Positions 37,638 through 48,494 of a stretch of 64,000 nt of DNA are shown piece after piece. This stretch comes from Rhizobium mongolense subsp. loessense (GTDB lineage Bacteria > Pseudomonadota > Alphaproteobacteria > Rhizobiales > Rhizobiaceae), in assembly GCF_900099775.1 (NCBI RefSeq), contig NZ_FMTM01000003.1:581097-645096 (forward strand), in the 5' to 3' direction. The notes under the pieces are model-generated. The model searched no databases. It was not told where the DNA came from and saw nothing but the letters and a program-made list of their open reading frames with translations. Positions within the stretch are counted from its first letter, which is position 1. Every line of letters starts with the position of its first letter. Made by a program: the position numbers and the translations under genes.

Positions 37638-37775
37638 ATTGCATGCACCGATTGCCGGTCGTGACGTTTCAAGAAGCTCGGCATCAAAATTTCTGACGCT
37701 CTGCTCAAGGAATTCGATTTGACGCAGCGCCAGGCGAGCGGCCAATCTCGCAGTCCATCAAGAACGGGGGGCCTA

Positions 37776-38171
37776 ATGACGAAGGAATATACGGGCGGCT
37801 GCGCCTGCGGGGCGGTGAGGTTTATGAGCAAGAGCAAACCCGGTCCGATCGTCGCATGTCATTGCTCGCAGTGCCGACGGCAGACAGGGCTCTACTACGC
37901 GTCTTGCGACGTCTCTCTGGATAGCCTGACGATCGAAGGCAAAAGCTCGATCCGCTGGTACCGGTCAAGCGAGACTGCTGAGCGTGGCTTCTGCGCAAAC
38001 TGCGGCTCGGCGCTCTTTTGGCAGCGGAAGGGATCGCCAGAAGTTTCCGTGATGGCCGGCGCCTTCGACCTGCCGAGCGGGCTTTCCTTCGGTTATCATA
38101 TCTACTGCGCCGACAAGGGCGATTTCTATGAGATCAACGATGGCGCGCCGCAATACGCCAAAGGTGTTTAA
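37776..38171 (+). CDS. GFA family zinc-binding protein
   Basis: A 131-residue protein of the GFA (glutathione-dependent formaldehyde-activating enzyme-like) family. The zinc ligands are visible as CACGAVRF, CHCSQCRRQTG and FCANCGSALFW. Members bind zinc, and many have no proven catalytic role. ATG 37776 follows GGGGGCC. It is convergent with the DUF1003 gene, with a 4-bp overlap of the coding ends. Confidence 0.9.
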   Translation: MTKEYTGGCACGAVRFMSKSKPGPIVACHCSQCRRQTGLYYASCDVSLDSLTIEGKSSIRWYRSSETAERGFCANCGSALFWQRKGSPEVSVMAGAFDLPSGLSFGYHIYCADKGDFYEINDGAPQYAKGV

Positions 38172-38701
38172 GCCCCTTTCGCGGCCAGCGAAGCGTTCAG
38201 GCGCCCGACCTCTTCGCGCAGTGCAGCGAGTTCGGTCACGACGTGCATGTCGATTTTCTGGTGCAGCGACAGGACCTCGAGCTCGGCCTTGAGATTTACT
38301 TCGTAATCCTTGGCTGCTTCGAAGCGGTCGCGCTCGGCCTGCCGGTTTTGCGACATCATGATGATCGGCGCCTGGATTGCGGCGAGCATGGAGAGGATCA
38401 AGTTCAGGAAGACGAAGGGGTAGGGGTCGAAGGCGCGCGTCGCAAGGACAATCGTATTGACTACCGCCCAGATCGCGAGGAAAGCGAGGAAGGCGATGAT
38501 GAAGGACCAGGAGCCGCCGACCCTTGCGAGACCGTCAGCGATGCGCGCGCCGAAAGTTGCCTCGGCGGCAAAGGCTTCGTTGACGTCGGTCGAGATGACC
38601 TTGCGCTCGTGTGTCCTTCTGAGGACGCGTTTTTCGATGTCGCCGAGTTCATCGGTCGGCCTGTCGAAATGCAGGTGAACGAAATTCGAGATATTATACA
38701 T
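38168..38701 (-). CDS. DUF1003 domain-containing membrane protein
   Basis: A 177-residue inner-membrane protein of DUF1003 (cyclic-nucleotide-binding-protein-like in some annotations; function unknown). It has two close membrane helices (SWSFIIAFLAFLAIWAVVNT and PFVFLNLILSMLAAIQAPII), then MMSQNRQAERDRFEAAKDYE, the family's hallmark, and a charged coiled-coil tail with LHQKIDMHV. The C-terminal end overlaps the GFA gene by 4 bp. Confidence 0.88.
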   Translation of the reverse strand: MYNISNFVHLHFDRPTDELGDIEKRVLRRTHERKVISTDVNEAFAAEATFGARIADGLARVGGSWSFIIAFLAFLAIWAVVNTIVLATRAFDPYPFVFLNLILSMLAAIQAPIIMMSQNRQAERDRFEAAKDYEVNLKAELEVLSLHQKIDMHVVTELAALREEVGRLNASLAAKGA

Positions 38702-38778
38702 GACTGGCTCCGATATCTGGCACCACGGGCGGAATTTTCGTCAGCGAACGGTGCGCTCAGCTTGCGCCTTTGCCACCG

Positions 38779-39032
38779 TCACCGAATTCTCCAGGGATTG
38801 ATAACATCAAGGCCAATTCCATCGAAGTGGTCATGTTGCGGGTTGCAAGTGGGGCCTCGGGAGATGGCAATGGAATCTGAGCGTCGAATTGGCTGATCGG
38901 TCGACCGGCTTTGCGACGGTTCGTGGTATTGGTCGCAAAGACATCTGATGCATCCCGAGAGCCAGTCACGATGTCCATGCTCGGTGACGGCATTACCAGT
39001 TCCGAAATGACATTGGTATCGAGAACGATCAC
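38779..39032 (-). pseudogene. Decayed VapC-type PIN-domain toxin gene
   Basis: It starts GTG with MIVLDTNVISELVMPSPS, the classic PIN-domain N-terminus, then jumps to AGRPISQFDAQI and LATRN, the usual C-terminal part. About 70 central residues, including conserved acidic positions, are missing. The final DVINPW motif lies in a different frame from the rest, so there is also a frameshift. Ribonuclease activity is not expected. It overlaps the antitoxin remnant by 4 bp (GTGA), as in intact vapBC operons. Confidence 0.7.
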
Positions 39033-39130
39033 TTGGCGAAATCCGGTGGGTCGCGGATCGGCTCACGCGGTGGAATGTCAAGCTCCACACCACCAACGGG
39101 CGGCAAGCGTCTGCGACTGTGGGACGCAGT
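39029..39130 (-). pseudogene. 3-prime remnant of a VapB/FitA-type antitoxin gene
   Basis: Just upstream of the vapC relic, the minus strand encodes RRLPPVGGVELDIPPREPIR then DPPDFAK and TGA. This is the toxin-binding C-terminal tail of a plasmid-stability-type antitoxin. The N-terminal DNA-binding half is gone: only about 13 bp separate the remnant from the stop of the membrane sulfatase gene. Assignment is from pattern and position. Confidence 0.55.
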
Positions 39131-39142
39131 CGCCGACTGTCA

Positions 39143-41083
39143 TCAATGGCCTTGGTAGCCCTCGGCTAGCAGGTCGTGCCTTGGGAAAAAGCGCTCTAGC
39201 GTCCGCGCCTTGCCGAACATGATGTCGTGCTGCAGGTAGCCGTAGTCACGCACAAGAGGATCGAGCTTTTTCCGGTCGCGCATCCAGTCCGGCGTCGCCT
39301 TGTTGTTGCGCGCCGCCAGTTGGTAACGGTCGATGATGTCGTATTTCTTCTGCACGCGGCCGAGGAAGCCGGTGTAGAAGGGATGCTCGAAACCGGCGAA
39401 CTTGAGGAGGTTGTAGGAGATCAGCGACGGGCTAATCGTGCCGACGTTCTCCTTCACGCCTTTCTTGTTCGACCAGATGACCAGCGGCGTTTCATGCTCG
39501 CGCTTCATCACGTCGAGCGGCGCCCTGCGGGTCGCGACCTGGTCCGCCATGTAGCCGGCGCTCATATAGACGTTGCCGAGCGGCGGCAGGTGATCGCCCC
39601 ACAGTACGATGATCGTTTCGCGCTCACGCTTCGAGGCCCAATCCATCAGCATCTTGAGACTGTCGTCAGCTTCCTTGACGCCCTGCGTGTAGGTCGCAAG
39701 CGTCGCACGGTCGGCCTCGGGAATGTTGCCGCGGATGCCGATCGTATTGCGTGCGTAGCGATACGGCTCGTAGGGACCATGACCCTGCAAGGTGACAGCG
39801 AAAAAGAAGAACGGCTTATCGAGGCCGTCGCCCTCGCGCATGATCTCCTTCATCAGGGAATCGTCGGAGGCGAAGATGCCGCGCTTTTCCATCGGTGGCA
39901 TCGTTTCTTCGGTCCGGAACTCCTCGAAACCGAAATCCTTATAGACCTGGTTTCGATTCCAGAACCAGCCGCTGAAGGGGTGCAAGGCGCGGGCGATATA
40001 GCCTTCGCCGCGGAAGAAGGTGGCAAGCGAGGGCACGTCGCTGCGGACATATTGCTGGTAGGGAATGCTGCCATAAGGCAGGAAGGCGTTCGAGAAGCCG
40101 GTCAGTGCCTCGAATTCGACATTGGCGGTCATTCCGCCGAATTCCGGCGAGAAGACGTAGCCGGACTGCGCGGCGCGGACATTCGGCATCGGATCGGCGC
40201 TGAAGGAGAGGTTTCTCAACCTCATCGGATCCCAAAAGGACTCGCTCATCAGCATGATGATGTCCGGCTTTTCTTCCGGGCCTGTTAGATAGCCGTAGTT
40301 GCGCGAGGGGATCGCGTCGAGGGCATCGGCGTTGAGACCGGCGGGCGCTGCGACATCGGCCATCGGGATATTGAAGAGGAAGGCCAGTATGAAGCCGTTG
40401 CTGCGGTAGTTCTCCTTCTGGTCCCACATCATCGGTACCACCTGCAGGCGGTCGCGAATGTAGGAATATTGCGAATAGTCCATGAGCGAGGCGAAGGCCG
40501 CTATTACCGGAAGCCCAAGGCAGAGGTGGCGGAGGCGCGCCTGGCGGGAGAGTTTCGGGAAGTTCTGCCAGGCATAACGCCATGCGAAGACGATGCCTGC
40601 GGTGAAAAGCACGATGCCGACGAGAAGCGCTGCAGCCGTCCACGGCCTGTCTCGCACCATGACCGGCAGCAGCTCCATGATCTGACGGGTAAAGAGTACG
40701 TCGGACGGATAGAAGGGGTCGGAGAGAAAGTGCTGTTTCTGATTGGAGACAAAGGCCGGGATCAGGAAAAGCGGGATCAATACAAATGCCGACTGGTAGC
40801 GCCGTCCAAAAACGGCATCGAGAGTCAGCATCACGATCGTCAGCATGGCGACGGTGGTCATGCCGGGCCTGACCGTCGATGTCAGGAACTCGCCGACATC
40901 GGTCAACGTGCCGCGCGCAATCCACTCGACGGCGATAACGCTGAGGAGCGCGAAAGAAAACGAAAATACGATGCCGATTGCCGCGCGCGCTGCCGGAGAC
41001 TGTACACTCGACCCGAAACCGGCGGAAAGCAGTGCTGCTTTTCCGGCCGGTACGGACTTCATTATCAACGCGATCAACGGCAT
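39143..41083 (-). CDS. Membrane-bound sulfatase / LTA-synthase-family phosphoglycerol transferase
   Basis: A 646-residue protein with about five N-terminal membrane helices (to residue ~210) and a large periplasmic alkaline-phosphatase-like domain. IIMLMSESFWDP gives the metal-binding Glu, EFGGMTANVEFEALTG contains the nucleophile Thr, and IIVLWGDHLPPLG is the metal-binding Asp-His. The family moves phosphoglycerol or phosphoethanolamine onto glycans or lipids. In rhizobia, modification of periplasmic cyclic glucans is one attractive role, but this is inference. It stands alone. Confidence 0.83.
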   Translation of the reverse strand: MPLIALIMKSVPAGKAALLSAGFGSSVQSPAARAAIGIVFSFSFALLSVIAVEWIARGTLTDVGEFLTSTVRPGMTTVAMLTIVMLTLDAVFGRRYQSAFVLIPLFLIPAFVSNQKQHFLSDPFYPSDVLFTRQIMELLPVMVRDRPWTAAALLVGIVLFTAGIVFAWRYAWQNFPKLSRQARLRHLCLGLPVIAAFASLMDYSQYSYIRDRLQVVPMMWDQKENYRSNGFILAFLFNIPMADVAAPAGLNADALDAIPSRNYGYLTGPEEKPDIIMLMSESFWDPMRLRNLSFSADPMPNVRAAQSGYVFSPEFGGMTANVEFEALTGFSNAFLPYGSIPYQQYVRSDVPSLATFFRGEGYIARALHPFSGWFWNRNQVYKDFGFEEFRTEETMPPMEKRGIFASDDSLMKEIMREGDGLDKPFFFFAVTLQGHGPYEPYRYARNTIGIRGNIPEADRATLATYTQGVKEADDSLKMLMDWASKRERETIIVLWGDHLPPLGNVYMSAGYMADQVATRRAPLDVMKREHETPLVIWSNKKGVKENVGTISPSLISYNLLKFAGFEHPFYTGFLGRVQKKYDIIDRYQLAARNNKATPDWMRDRKKLDPLVRDYGYLQHDIMFGKARTLERFFPRHDLLAEGYQGH

Positions 41084-41255
41084 ACTCCGACGTCATAAAA
41101 TCTTCACCGAAGTGTCACATGCCTGTCATGAACGCTAGATGAACCTCGCGGTTTCCTGGCTTTTCCCTATGGTTTGAGTTTATCGCCCGGCAGATCCGCG
41201 GCTTTTCATGGCGCGGGCAATTGAAGCGGCGGGCAGCCCGCGCTAAATGGATGAC

Positions 41256-42935
41256 ATGACACAGGAAAACGCTCCTTTGAATACGCTCCAGATTGCCGTT
41301 GCCCAGTTGAACCCGACAGTCGGCGATGTCGCCGGAAACCTTGCCAAAGCTCGTGAAGCACGCGCCGATGCGGCCCGCCAAGGCGCGGATCTGCTGCTTC
41401 TGACGGAGCTTTTCATTTCCGGTTATCCGCCGGAAGACCTCGTGCTGAAACCGGCCTTTCTGAGGGCCTGCCTGAAGGCGGTCGAGGACCTTGCGGGCGA
41501 TACCGCAGACGGCGGCCCCGGCGTCATAGTCGGATTCCCGCGGCAGGGAAAGACGGGGCGGCATAACTCGGTTGCAGTTCTCGACGCCGGCCAGATCCTG
41601 GTGCTGCGTGACAAGATCGACCTGCCCAACTACGGCGAGTTCGACGAGAAGCGCGTCTTTTCCGAAGGATCGATGCCGGGGCCGGTGAATTTCCGCGGCG
41701 TGCGGATCGGCGTGCCGATTTGCGAAGAGATCTGGAACGATCTCGGCGTCTGCGAGACACTCGCCGAAAGTGGCGCCGAAATCCTGCTCGTGCCGAACGG
41801 TTCACCCTATTATCGCGGCAAGGTCGACGTGCGCCATCAGGTGGCGCTTAAGCAGGTGATCGAAACCGGCCTGCCGCTAATCTTCGCCAATCAGCTCGGC
41901 GGCCAGGATGAACTCGTCTTCGACGGTGCGAGTTTCGCCTTCAACGGCGACAAATCGCTGGCCTTCCAGATGAGCCAGTTCGAAACCGCGCTGGCGGTGA
42001 CGACCTGGAAGCGCGGCGAAAACGGCTGGCGCTGTAGCGAAGGCCCGATGTCACGTATTCCCGAGCCCGACGAGGCCGACTATCGCGCCTGCCTGGTCGG
42101 TTTCCGCGATTATGTGAACAAGAACGGCTTCAAGAATGTCGTCCTCGGCCTCTCTGGCGGCATCGACTCGGCGATCTGCGCGGCGATCGCCGTCGATGCG
42201 CTCGGCGAGGAGCGCGTCCGAACGGTGATGCTGCCGTATCGCTACACGTCAACCGATTCGCTGAAGGATGCGGCCGATTGCGCCAAGGCGCTCGGATGCC
42301 GCTACGACATCGTGCCGATCGAGGAGCCGGTGATGGGCTTCACCTCGGCGCTCTCTTCGCTATTCGAAGGAACCGATAGCGGGATTACCGAGGAGAACCT
42401 GCAGAGCCGGGCGCGCGGCACGATCCTGATGGCGATTTCCAACAAGTTCGGTTCCATGGTGGTCACGACCGGCAACAAGTCGGAAATGTCGGTTGGATAT
42501 GCGACGCTCTACGGCGACATGAACGGCGGTTTCAATCCGATCAAGGACCTCTACAAGATGCAGGTCTATGCGCTGTCGCGCTGGCGCAATGGTCACGTGC
42601 CCCCGGACGCGCTGGGGCCGTCGGGCGAGGTGATCCCGCAGAACATCATAGACAAGGCGCCGTCCGCCGAGCTTCGCCCAGACCAGACGGACCAGGATTC
42701 GCTGCCGCCTTATCCGGTGCTCGACGACATCCTCGAATGCCTCGTCGAGAAGGAGATGGCGGTCGAGGAGATCCTCGCGCGTGGGCATGATGTGGCGACC
42801 GTCCACCGCGTCGAGCATTTGCTCTACCTCGCCGAATACAAGCGCCGGCAGTCGGCTCCGGGCGTGAAGATCACCAAGAAGAACTTTGGGCGCGATCGCC
42901 GCTACCCGATCACCAACCGGTTCCGCGACCGGTAA
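41256..42935 (+). CDS. nadE: NAD+ synthase, glutamine-hydrolysing
   Basis: A 559-residue two-domain enzyme that makes NAD+ from deamido-NAD+, using ammonia from glutamine. The N-terminal nitrilase domain has the catalytic Glu (LLLTELFISGYPPEDL), Lys (RDKIDLPNYGEFDEKR) and Cys (GVPICEEIWND). The C-terminal synthetase domain has the PP-loop VVLGLSGGIDSAI. An ATG three codons earlier (41247) is also possible. It is followed after 19 bp by the TolB-like gene. Confidence 0.95.
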   Translation: MTQENAPLNTLQIAVAQLNPTVGDVAGNLAKAREARADAARQGADLLLLTELFISGYPPEDLVLKPAFLRACLKAVEDLAGDTADGGPGVIVGFPRQGKTGRHNSVAVLDAGQILVLRDKIDLPNYGEFDEKRVFSEGSMPGPVNFRGVRIGVPICEEIWNDLGVCETLAESGAEILLVPNGSPYYRGKVDVRHQVALKQVIETGLPLIFANQLGGQDELVFDGASFAFNGDKSLAFQMSQFETALAVTTWKRGENGWRCSEGPMSRIPEPDEADYRACLVGFRDYVNKNGFKNVVLGLSGGIDSAICAAIAVDALGEERVRTVMLPYRYTSTDSLKDAADCAKALGCRYDIVPIEEPVMGFTSALSSLFEGTDSGITEENLQSRARGTILMAISNKFGSMVVTTGNKSEMSVGYATLYGDMNGGFNPIKDLYKMQVYALSRWRNGHVPPDALGPSGEVIPQNIIDKAPSAELRPDQTDQDSLPPYPVLDDILECLVEKEMAVEEILARGHDVATVHRVEHLLYLAEYKRRQSAPGVKITKKNFGRDRRYPITNRFRDR

Positions 42936-42954
42936 TCAAAACCCGTGAGGATGA

Positions 42955-43785
42955 ATGCGCAGTTCGGTCGAGATCTACAACATCCGCACCGGCGAAAGCC
43001 GGATTGTCGTCCAGACTGAAAAGCTGATCGAGGCGCCGAATTTTTCGCCCGATGGGACCTATATGCTGTTGAATGGCGACGGCTTGCTTTACCGACTGCG
43101 GCCGGATGGCTCCGGCGGCCTCCAGCAGGTCGATACGGATTTTGCGACAAAGTGCAATAACGATCACGGCATTTCGCCGGACGGGACACAAATCGTCATT
43201 TCCGACAAGACGGAATTCGGCAAGTCGGCGATCTATATTCTGCCGGCGGCTGGCGGGACGCCGCGGCTGATCACCGACAATCTGCCCTCCTATTGGCACG
43301 GCTGGTCACCGAACGGGAAGGAGCTCGCCTATTGCGGCATTCGCGACGATGTCTTCGACATTTATACGATTTCCGTCGATGGTGGCCCCGAGAAGCGGCT
43401 GACGCATGGCGAGGGGCGAAACGACGGGCCGGATTATTCGGCCGACGGGAATTGGATCTACTTCAACTCCAGCCGTACCGGTCTCATGCAGATCTGGCGC
43501 ATCCATCCGGATGGAACCGGCCTGGAGCAAGTGACGCACGACAATTACGGCAACTGGTTTGCGCATCCTTCACCGAAAAACGACAAGGTGCTGATCCTTT
43601 CCTACGATCCGGAGGTCTTCGATCATCCGCGCGATCTTGATGTGCGGCTGCGGCTGATGGATATAGACGGCGGCAACCTGACTACGCTGTTCGAACTCTT
43701 CGGCGGGCAGGGCACGATCAATGTTCCCTGCTGGTCACCCGATGGCGACGAATTTGCCTATGTGCGTTATTTCGCGGAGACTTGA
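42955..43785 (+). CDS. TolB-like beta-propeller protein
   Basis: A 276-residue protein built of WD40-like/TolB blades, each with a recurring PDGT or SPDG turn (APNFSPDGTYMLL, HGISPDGTQIVIS, WHGWSPNGKELAYC, GPDYSADGNWIYFNSSRTG). No signal peptide is visible, unlike true TolB, so it is probably cytoplasmic; some relatives are linked to oligopeptide handling. It lies 19 bp after nadE, with GTGAGGATGA as ribosome site. Function unknown. Confidence 0.85.
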   Translation: MRSSVEIYNIRTGESRIVVQTEKLIEAPNFSPDGTYMLLNGDGLLYRLRPDGSGGLQQVDTDFATKCNNDHGISPDGTQIVISDKTEFGKSAIYILPAAGGTPRLITDNLPSYWHGWSPNGKELAYCGIRDDVFDIYTISVDGGPEKRLTHGEGRNDGPDYSADGNWIYFNSSRTGLMQIWRIHPDGTGLEQVTHDNYGNWFAHPSPKNDKVLILSYDPEVFDHPRDLDVRLRLMDIDGGNLTTLFELFGGQGTINVPCWSPDGDEFAYVRYFAET

Positions 43786-43813
43786 ACGAGGAGCCGACTT
43801 AGGAGATAGAGAC

Positions 43814-44750
<937 letters not shown>

Positions 44751-44757
44751 CGCCGCG

Positions 44758-45846
44758 TCAGTTCTGCTGCGGCTGCGGTCCGGGCGTTGCGGGGTTCTTG
44801 AGATCGATCGCGCCCTGGTCGCCGGCGAGGAACTGCGGACCGACCTGGCGGACTTTGCTGTTTGCCGGGTCATAGGTGCGGTCCGGCACCTGCGGCTGCG
44901 GGACAGGCGTGGAGGCGGCGCCCGATGGCGGCTTCGTCTTGATATTGGTGATCGAGCCTTTCCTCGGGGGTTCGCTGATCGCCTGGTTCTTGCGCATATT
45001 CTCGTAATAGGCGGGGAGATTGCACGAACAGGAGGACTTTTGGCCGGGCGGGCGGTTCTTGTAGGCAAAGGCATTCTGCATGGCACTGTATGGCGCGCCG
45101 GTCGAGGCCGAGATCATATTTGCGGCTTCGGTATTCGAGATGTCTTGATAGAAAAGCTCCGTCTCGATACCGGGGCACATTTTCGAACATGTCGCTGCGT
45201 CGCGGTTGAAATCGATCGACGTTGCATTCGTGGTGATCGGGAAGAAGCCGCCGTCGCAGGTGCGCACGCACATGGTGCTGACATGCGACATCAGCTCGCC
45301 GCGCGGCACGCCATATTGCATGTCGCCCTGTTCGTCTTCTCCAAGCGGAATGAAGGTATCGCTCCGCATCGCCTGTTCTTCGGGACTTGGCGCCGGCGCA
45401 TAGGCCTGCGGATCCTCCGGCGCATAGTCGAGCTCGTCGTTGCAGCTGTTGTCTTCGAGCGCCGCCATCAGCTCGCGGCGCACGCGATAATCGGCACCGC
45501 CCTGATCGCGCAGTTCGTTACGCCGCTCCTGCAGGTATCGAATGTTGTCGACCATGCGCGCCTCGGATTGCTGCAGCTCGCTGCAATAATCCGCATTCTC
45601 GCCGCCGATCACGACCATGCTGTCCATCGAGCAGCCGTAGCCGCGCAGGTCGTTGCGGACTTTACGAAGCTCGAGGTTCTGCTCGGCGATCGCGCTTGCA
45701 TATTGGCGGACTTCGGGGCCGTTGCCGATGACATGGGGCAGATCGGCGATCCGGCCGCGCAGGTCGTCGCATATCGCATGCGTCTGCGCGGCAGCAGGCG
45801 CGGCCAAAGCAAGCAGGATCGCAAGGGTCAGGTTTCGGCGTTTCAC
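44758..45846 (-). CDS. DUF2865 domain-containing exported protein
   Basis: A 362-residue periplasmic protein with a Sec signal (residues 1-20, APAAAQ). DUF2865 is recognised by MCVRTCDGGFFPITTNATSI, DAATCSKMCPGIETELFYQ and the CSCNLPAYYENMRKN block. At least nine Cys residues suggest several disulfides. The C-terminus is Pro/Gln-rich. Restricted mainly to Rhizobiales; function unknown. It converges on bluB with a 7-bp gap between the stops. Confidence 0.88.
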   Translation of the reverse strand: MKRRNLTLAILLALAAPAAAQTHAICDDLRGRIADLPHVIGNGPEVRQYASAIAEQNLELRKVRNDLRGYGCSMDSMVVIGGENADYCSELQQSEARMVDNIRYLQERRNELRDQGGADYRVRRELMAALEDNSCNDELDYAPEDPQAYAPAPSPEEQAMRSDTFIPLGEDEQGDMQYGVPRGELMSHVSTMCVRTCDGGFFPITTNATSIDFNRDAATCSKMCPGIETELFYQDISNTEAANMISASTGAPYSAMQNAFAYKNRPPGQKSSCSCNLPAYYENMRKNQAISEPPRKGSITNIKTKPPSGAASTPVPQPQVPDRTYDPANSKVRQVGPQFLAGDQGAIDLKNPATPGPQPQQN

Positions 45847-45971
45847 GGCATCATCCGCAGCAAAGTCAGGCCAGAGCGCGGCGTGACATTCGCCGCATCC
45901 CGGCTTTCTAGCCTGCTTCCGTTAACAAGCTGGCGACGCAATTGTAACGCATTTTCGCATTTTGCGACAAC

Positions 45972-48284
45972 TTACGCCGGCTGAGAAGCCTCGACGACGG
46001 CAAGCGCCGCCATGTTGACCACGCCGCGCGAGGTGACCGAGGTCGACAGGATATGCGCAGGCTGTGCGGTTCCCAGCAGAATCGGGCCGACATGAAGCGC
46101 ATCCATCATGGTGCGGACGAGGCCGAGCGAGATGTTGGCGGCATCGAGGTTCGGGAAGAGCAATAGGTTGGCTTCGCCGGCAAGCGAGCTATCGGGCATG
46201 GCGCGTTTGCGCAGCGCTTCGGACAATGCAGAACCGGCTTGCATTTCACCATCGACCTCCAGATCGGGGGCTTGTTGGCGCACGAGCTGCAGGGCATCGC
46301 GCATCTTGCGCGCGCTCTCGGAGTTTCGGGAGCCGAAATTCGAATGGCAGATCAGCGCGGCCTTCGGCGTAATGCCGAAGCGGCGAACCTCCTGGGCCGC
46401 CAGAACGGCGATCTCGGCGATCTCCTCATGTGTCGGATTGTAGTTCACGAAGGTATCGGCAAAAAAGACCGGCCCTTTCTGGGTGATCAATAGGCTGAGA
46501 CCGGCGAAGGTGCAGGCACCTGGCCGCTTGCCGATGATTTGGCCGACGTCTTTCAGGTGGCGGTCGAAGCGGCCCTCCACGCCGCAGATGAGGGCATCCG
46601 CCTCGCCGCGCTTCACCGACAAGGCGCCGATAACCGTGTTGTTGGTGCGCACGATCGTGCGGGCGGCTTCCGGATTGATGCCGGCGCGGCCGACGAGGGC
46701 GAAGTAGTCTTCGACATAGTCGCGGTAGCGCGGGTCGTCTTCGGGATTCACCACGGCGAAATCGATGTTCGGGCGAATGCGGATGCCAAACCGCTTGAGA
46801 CGTGCCTCGATGACCGAGGGGCGGCCGATCAGAATCGGCTCGCCGGTCTTTTCCTCCAGCAGAACCTGTGCCGCGCGCAGGACGCGCTCGTCTTCTCCCT
46901 CCGCGAATATGACGCGTTTCTTCTCCGAAAGCTTCGCGCTGGTAAAGATCGGCTTCATGACGAAGCCAGAACGCCAAACGAAGCGGTTCAACTGATCGAG
47001 ATAGGCGTCGAAATCGGCGATCGGCCGCGACGCGACGCCCGTCTCGGCGGCGGCCCTGGCGACAGCCGGGGCGATGCGCAGGATGAGACGCGGATCGAAG
47101 GGCGAGGGAATGAGGTAGTTCGGACCGAAGACAGGTGTCTCGCCCGAATAGGCGCGGGCCGCGACGTCCGACACTTCCTCGCGGGCAAGCCCTGCGATGG
47201 CCTTGACGGCCGCCATCTTCATTTCTTCGTTGATGGCGGTGGCGCCGCAATCGAGCGCGCCGCGGAAGATATAGGGGAAGCAGAGGACGTTGTTCACCTG
47301 GTTCGGGAAGTCCGAGCGGCCGGTGCAGATCATTGCGTCCGGGCGGGCGGCACGCGCGAGGTCCGGCATGATTTCAGGGGTCGGATTGGCGAGAGCCATG
47401 ATGAGCGGCTTGTCCGCCATCTGTGACAGGAGGTCCGGCTTCAGGACACCGGCAGCCGAAAGGCCAAGGAAAACATCGGCGCCGCCGATATTATCGGCGA
47501 GCGTACGCATCTTACTTTTCTGTGCATAGACAGCCTTCCATTCGTCCATCAGTTCGGTGCGGCCTTCATAGACAAGGCCTTCGATATCGTGGACCCAGAT
47601 GTTTTCGCGCTTCGCGCCGAGCGTCACCAGGAGGTTGAGGCAGGCGAGTGCTGCGGCACCCGCGCCGGAGGCGACGATCTTCACATCCTCGATCTTCTTG
47701 CCGGCAAGTTCCAGGCCGTTAAGGATCGCGGCGGCGACGATGATGGCCGTGCCGTGCTGGTCGTCATGGAAGACCGGGATCTTCATCTTCCCACGAAGCT
47801 GGCGCTCGACCTCGAAGCATTCCGGCGCCTTGATGTCCTCGAGATTGATGCCGCCGAAGGTCGGCTCGAGCGAGGCGATGGTGGAGACCATCTGGTCGAC
47901 GGTGGGGGCCTCGATTTCGACGTCGAATACGTCGATGCCTGCAAACTTCTTGAAAAGAACTGCCTTGCCTTCCATGACGGGCTTGGAGGCGAGCGGGCCG
48001 ATGTTGCCGAGGCCGAGAACCGCCGTGCCGTTGGAGATGACGGCGACGAGATTGGCGCGCGAGGTATAATCGGCCGCCGTCTCCGGATTGTCACGGATCG
48101 CAAGGCAAGGCGCTGCGACGCCGGGCGAATAGGCGAGTGCCAGGTCGCGCTGGTTGCCGAGCGGCTTAATCGCCTGGATTTCAAGTTTGCCGGGACGGGG
48201 ATAACGATGGAAGAAAAGCGCCTGCTCGTCGAGGTTTCCGCCTGTCTCGTTCTTCTCCGTCTTGGATTTTTCCTGATGATCCAT
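45972..48284 (-). CDS. NADP-dependent malic enzyme with C-terminal phosphotransacetylase-like domain
   Basis: A 770-residue fusion enzyme. The N-terminal malic enzyme (to about 430) converts malate to pyruvate and CO2 and has the [29 protein letters not shown] and [13 protein letters not shown] (NAD(P) loop) motifs. The C-terminal half resembles phosphotransacetylase (from about 440, [36 protein letters not shown]) and is regulatory rather than catalytic in known rhizobial and enterobacterial homologues. ATG 48284 follows GGAGAC; an ATG at 48329 is an alternative. It matches the Tme/MaeB type. Confidence 0.93.
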   Translation of the reverse strand: MDHQEKSKTEKNETGGNLDEQALFFHRYPRPGKLEIQAIKPLGNQRDLALAYSPGVAAPCLAIRDNPETAADYTSRANLVAVISNGTAVLGLGNIGPLASKPVMEGKAVLFKKFAGIDVFDVEIEAPTVDQMVSTIASLEPTFGGINLEDIKAPECFEVERQLRGKMKIPVFHDDQHGTAIIVAAAILNGLELAGKKIEDVKIVASGAGAAALACLNLLVTLGAKRENIWVHDIEGLVYEGRTELMDEWKAVYAQKSKMRTLADNIGGADVFLGLSAAGVLKPDLLSQMADKPLIMALANPTPEIMPDLARAARPDAMICTGRSDFPNQVNNVLCFPYIFRGALDCGATAINEEMKMAAVKAIAGLAREEVSDVAARAYSGETPVFGPNYLIPSPFDPRLILRIAPAVARAAAETGVASRPIADFDAYLDQLNRFVWRSGFVMKPIFTSAKLSEKKRVIFAEGEDERVLRAAQVLLEEKTGEPILIGRPSVIEARLKRFGIRIRPNIDFAVVNPEDDPRYRDYVEDYFALVGRAGINPEAARTIVRTNNTVIGALSVKRGEADALICGVEGRFDRHLKDVGQIIGKRPGACTFAGLSLLITQKGPVFFADTFVNYNPTHEEIAEIAVLAAQEVRRFGITPKAALICHSNFGSRNSESARKMRDALQLVRQQAPDLEVDGEMQAGSALSEALRKRAMPDSSLAGEANLLLFPNLDAANISLGLVRTMMDALHVGPILLGTAQPAHILSTSVTSRGVVNMAALAVVEASQPA

Positions 48285-48494
48285 TGCCGTCTCCGCTGCC
48301 GCACTCACATCTTTTGAAGACTTCTCCATACATCAATCGGCTGGCAGGGACAGTCAGAAATTCGCATCCGGGCGGAAAACTCATAAGCGCTGCGATGCGC
48401 CAATTCGCGCATCTGTCATCTTCCTGAAACACGAGTCTGATTTTGGAAGACGAGATGAACGATAGGACGCAGGCAAGATGCTTGTGAAAGACAT

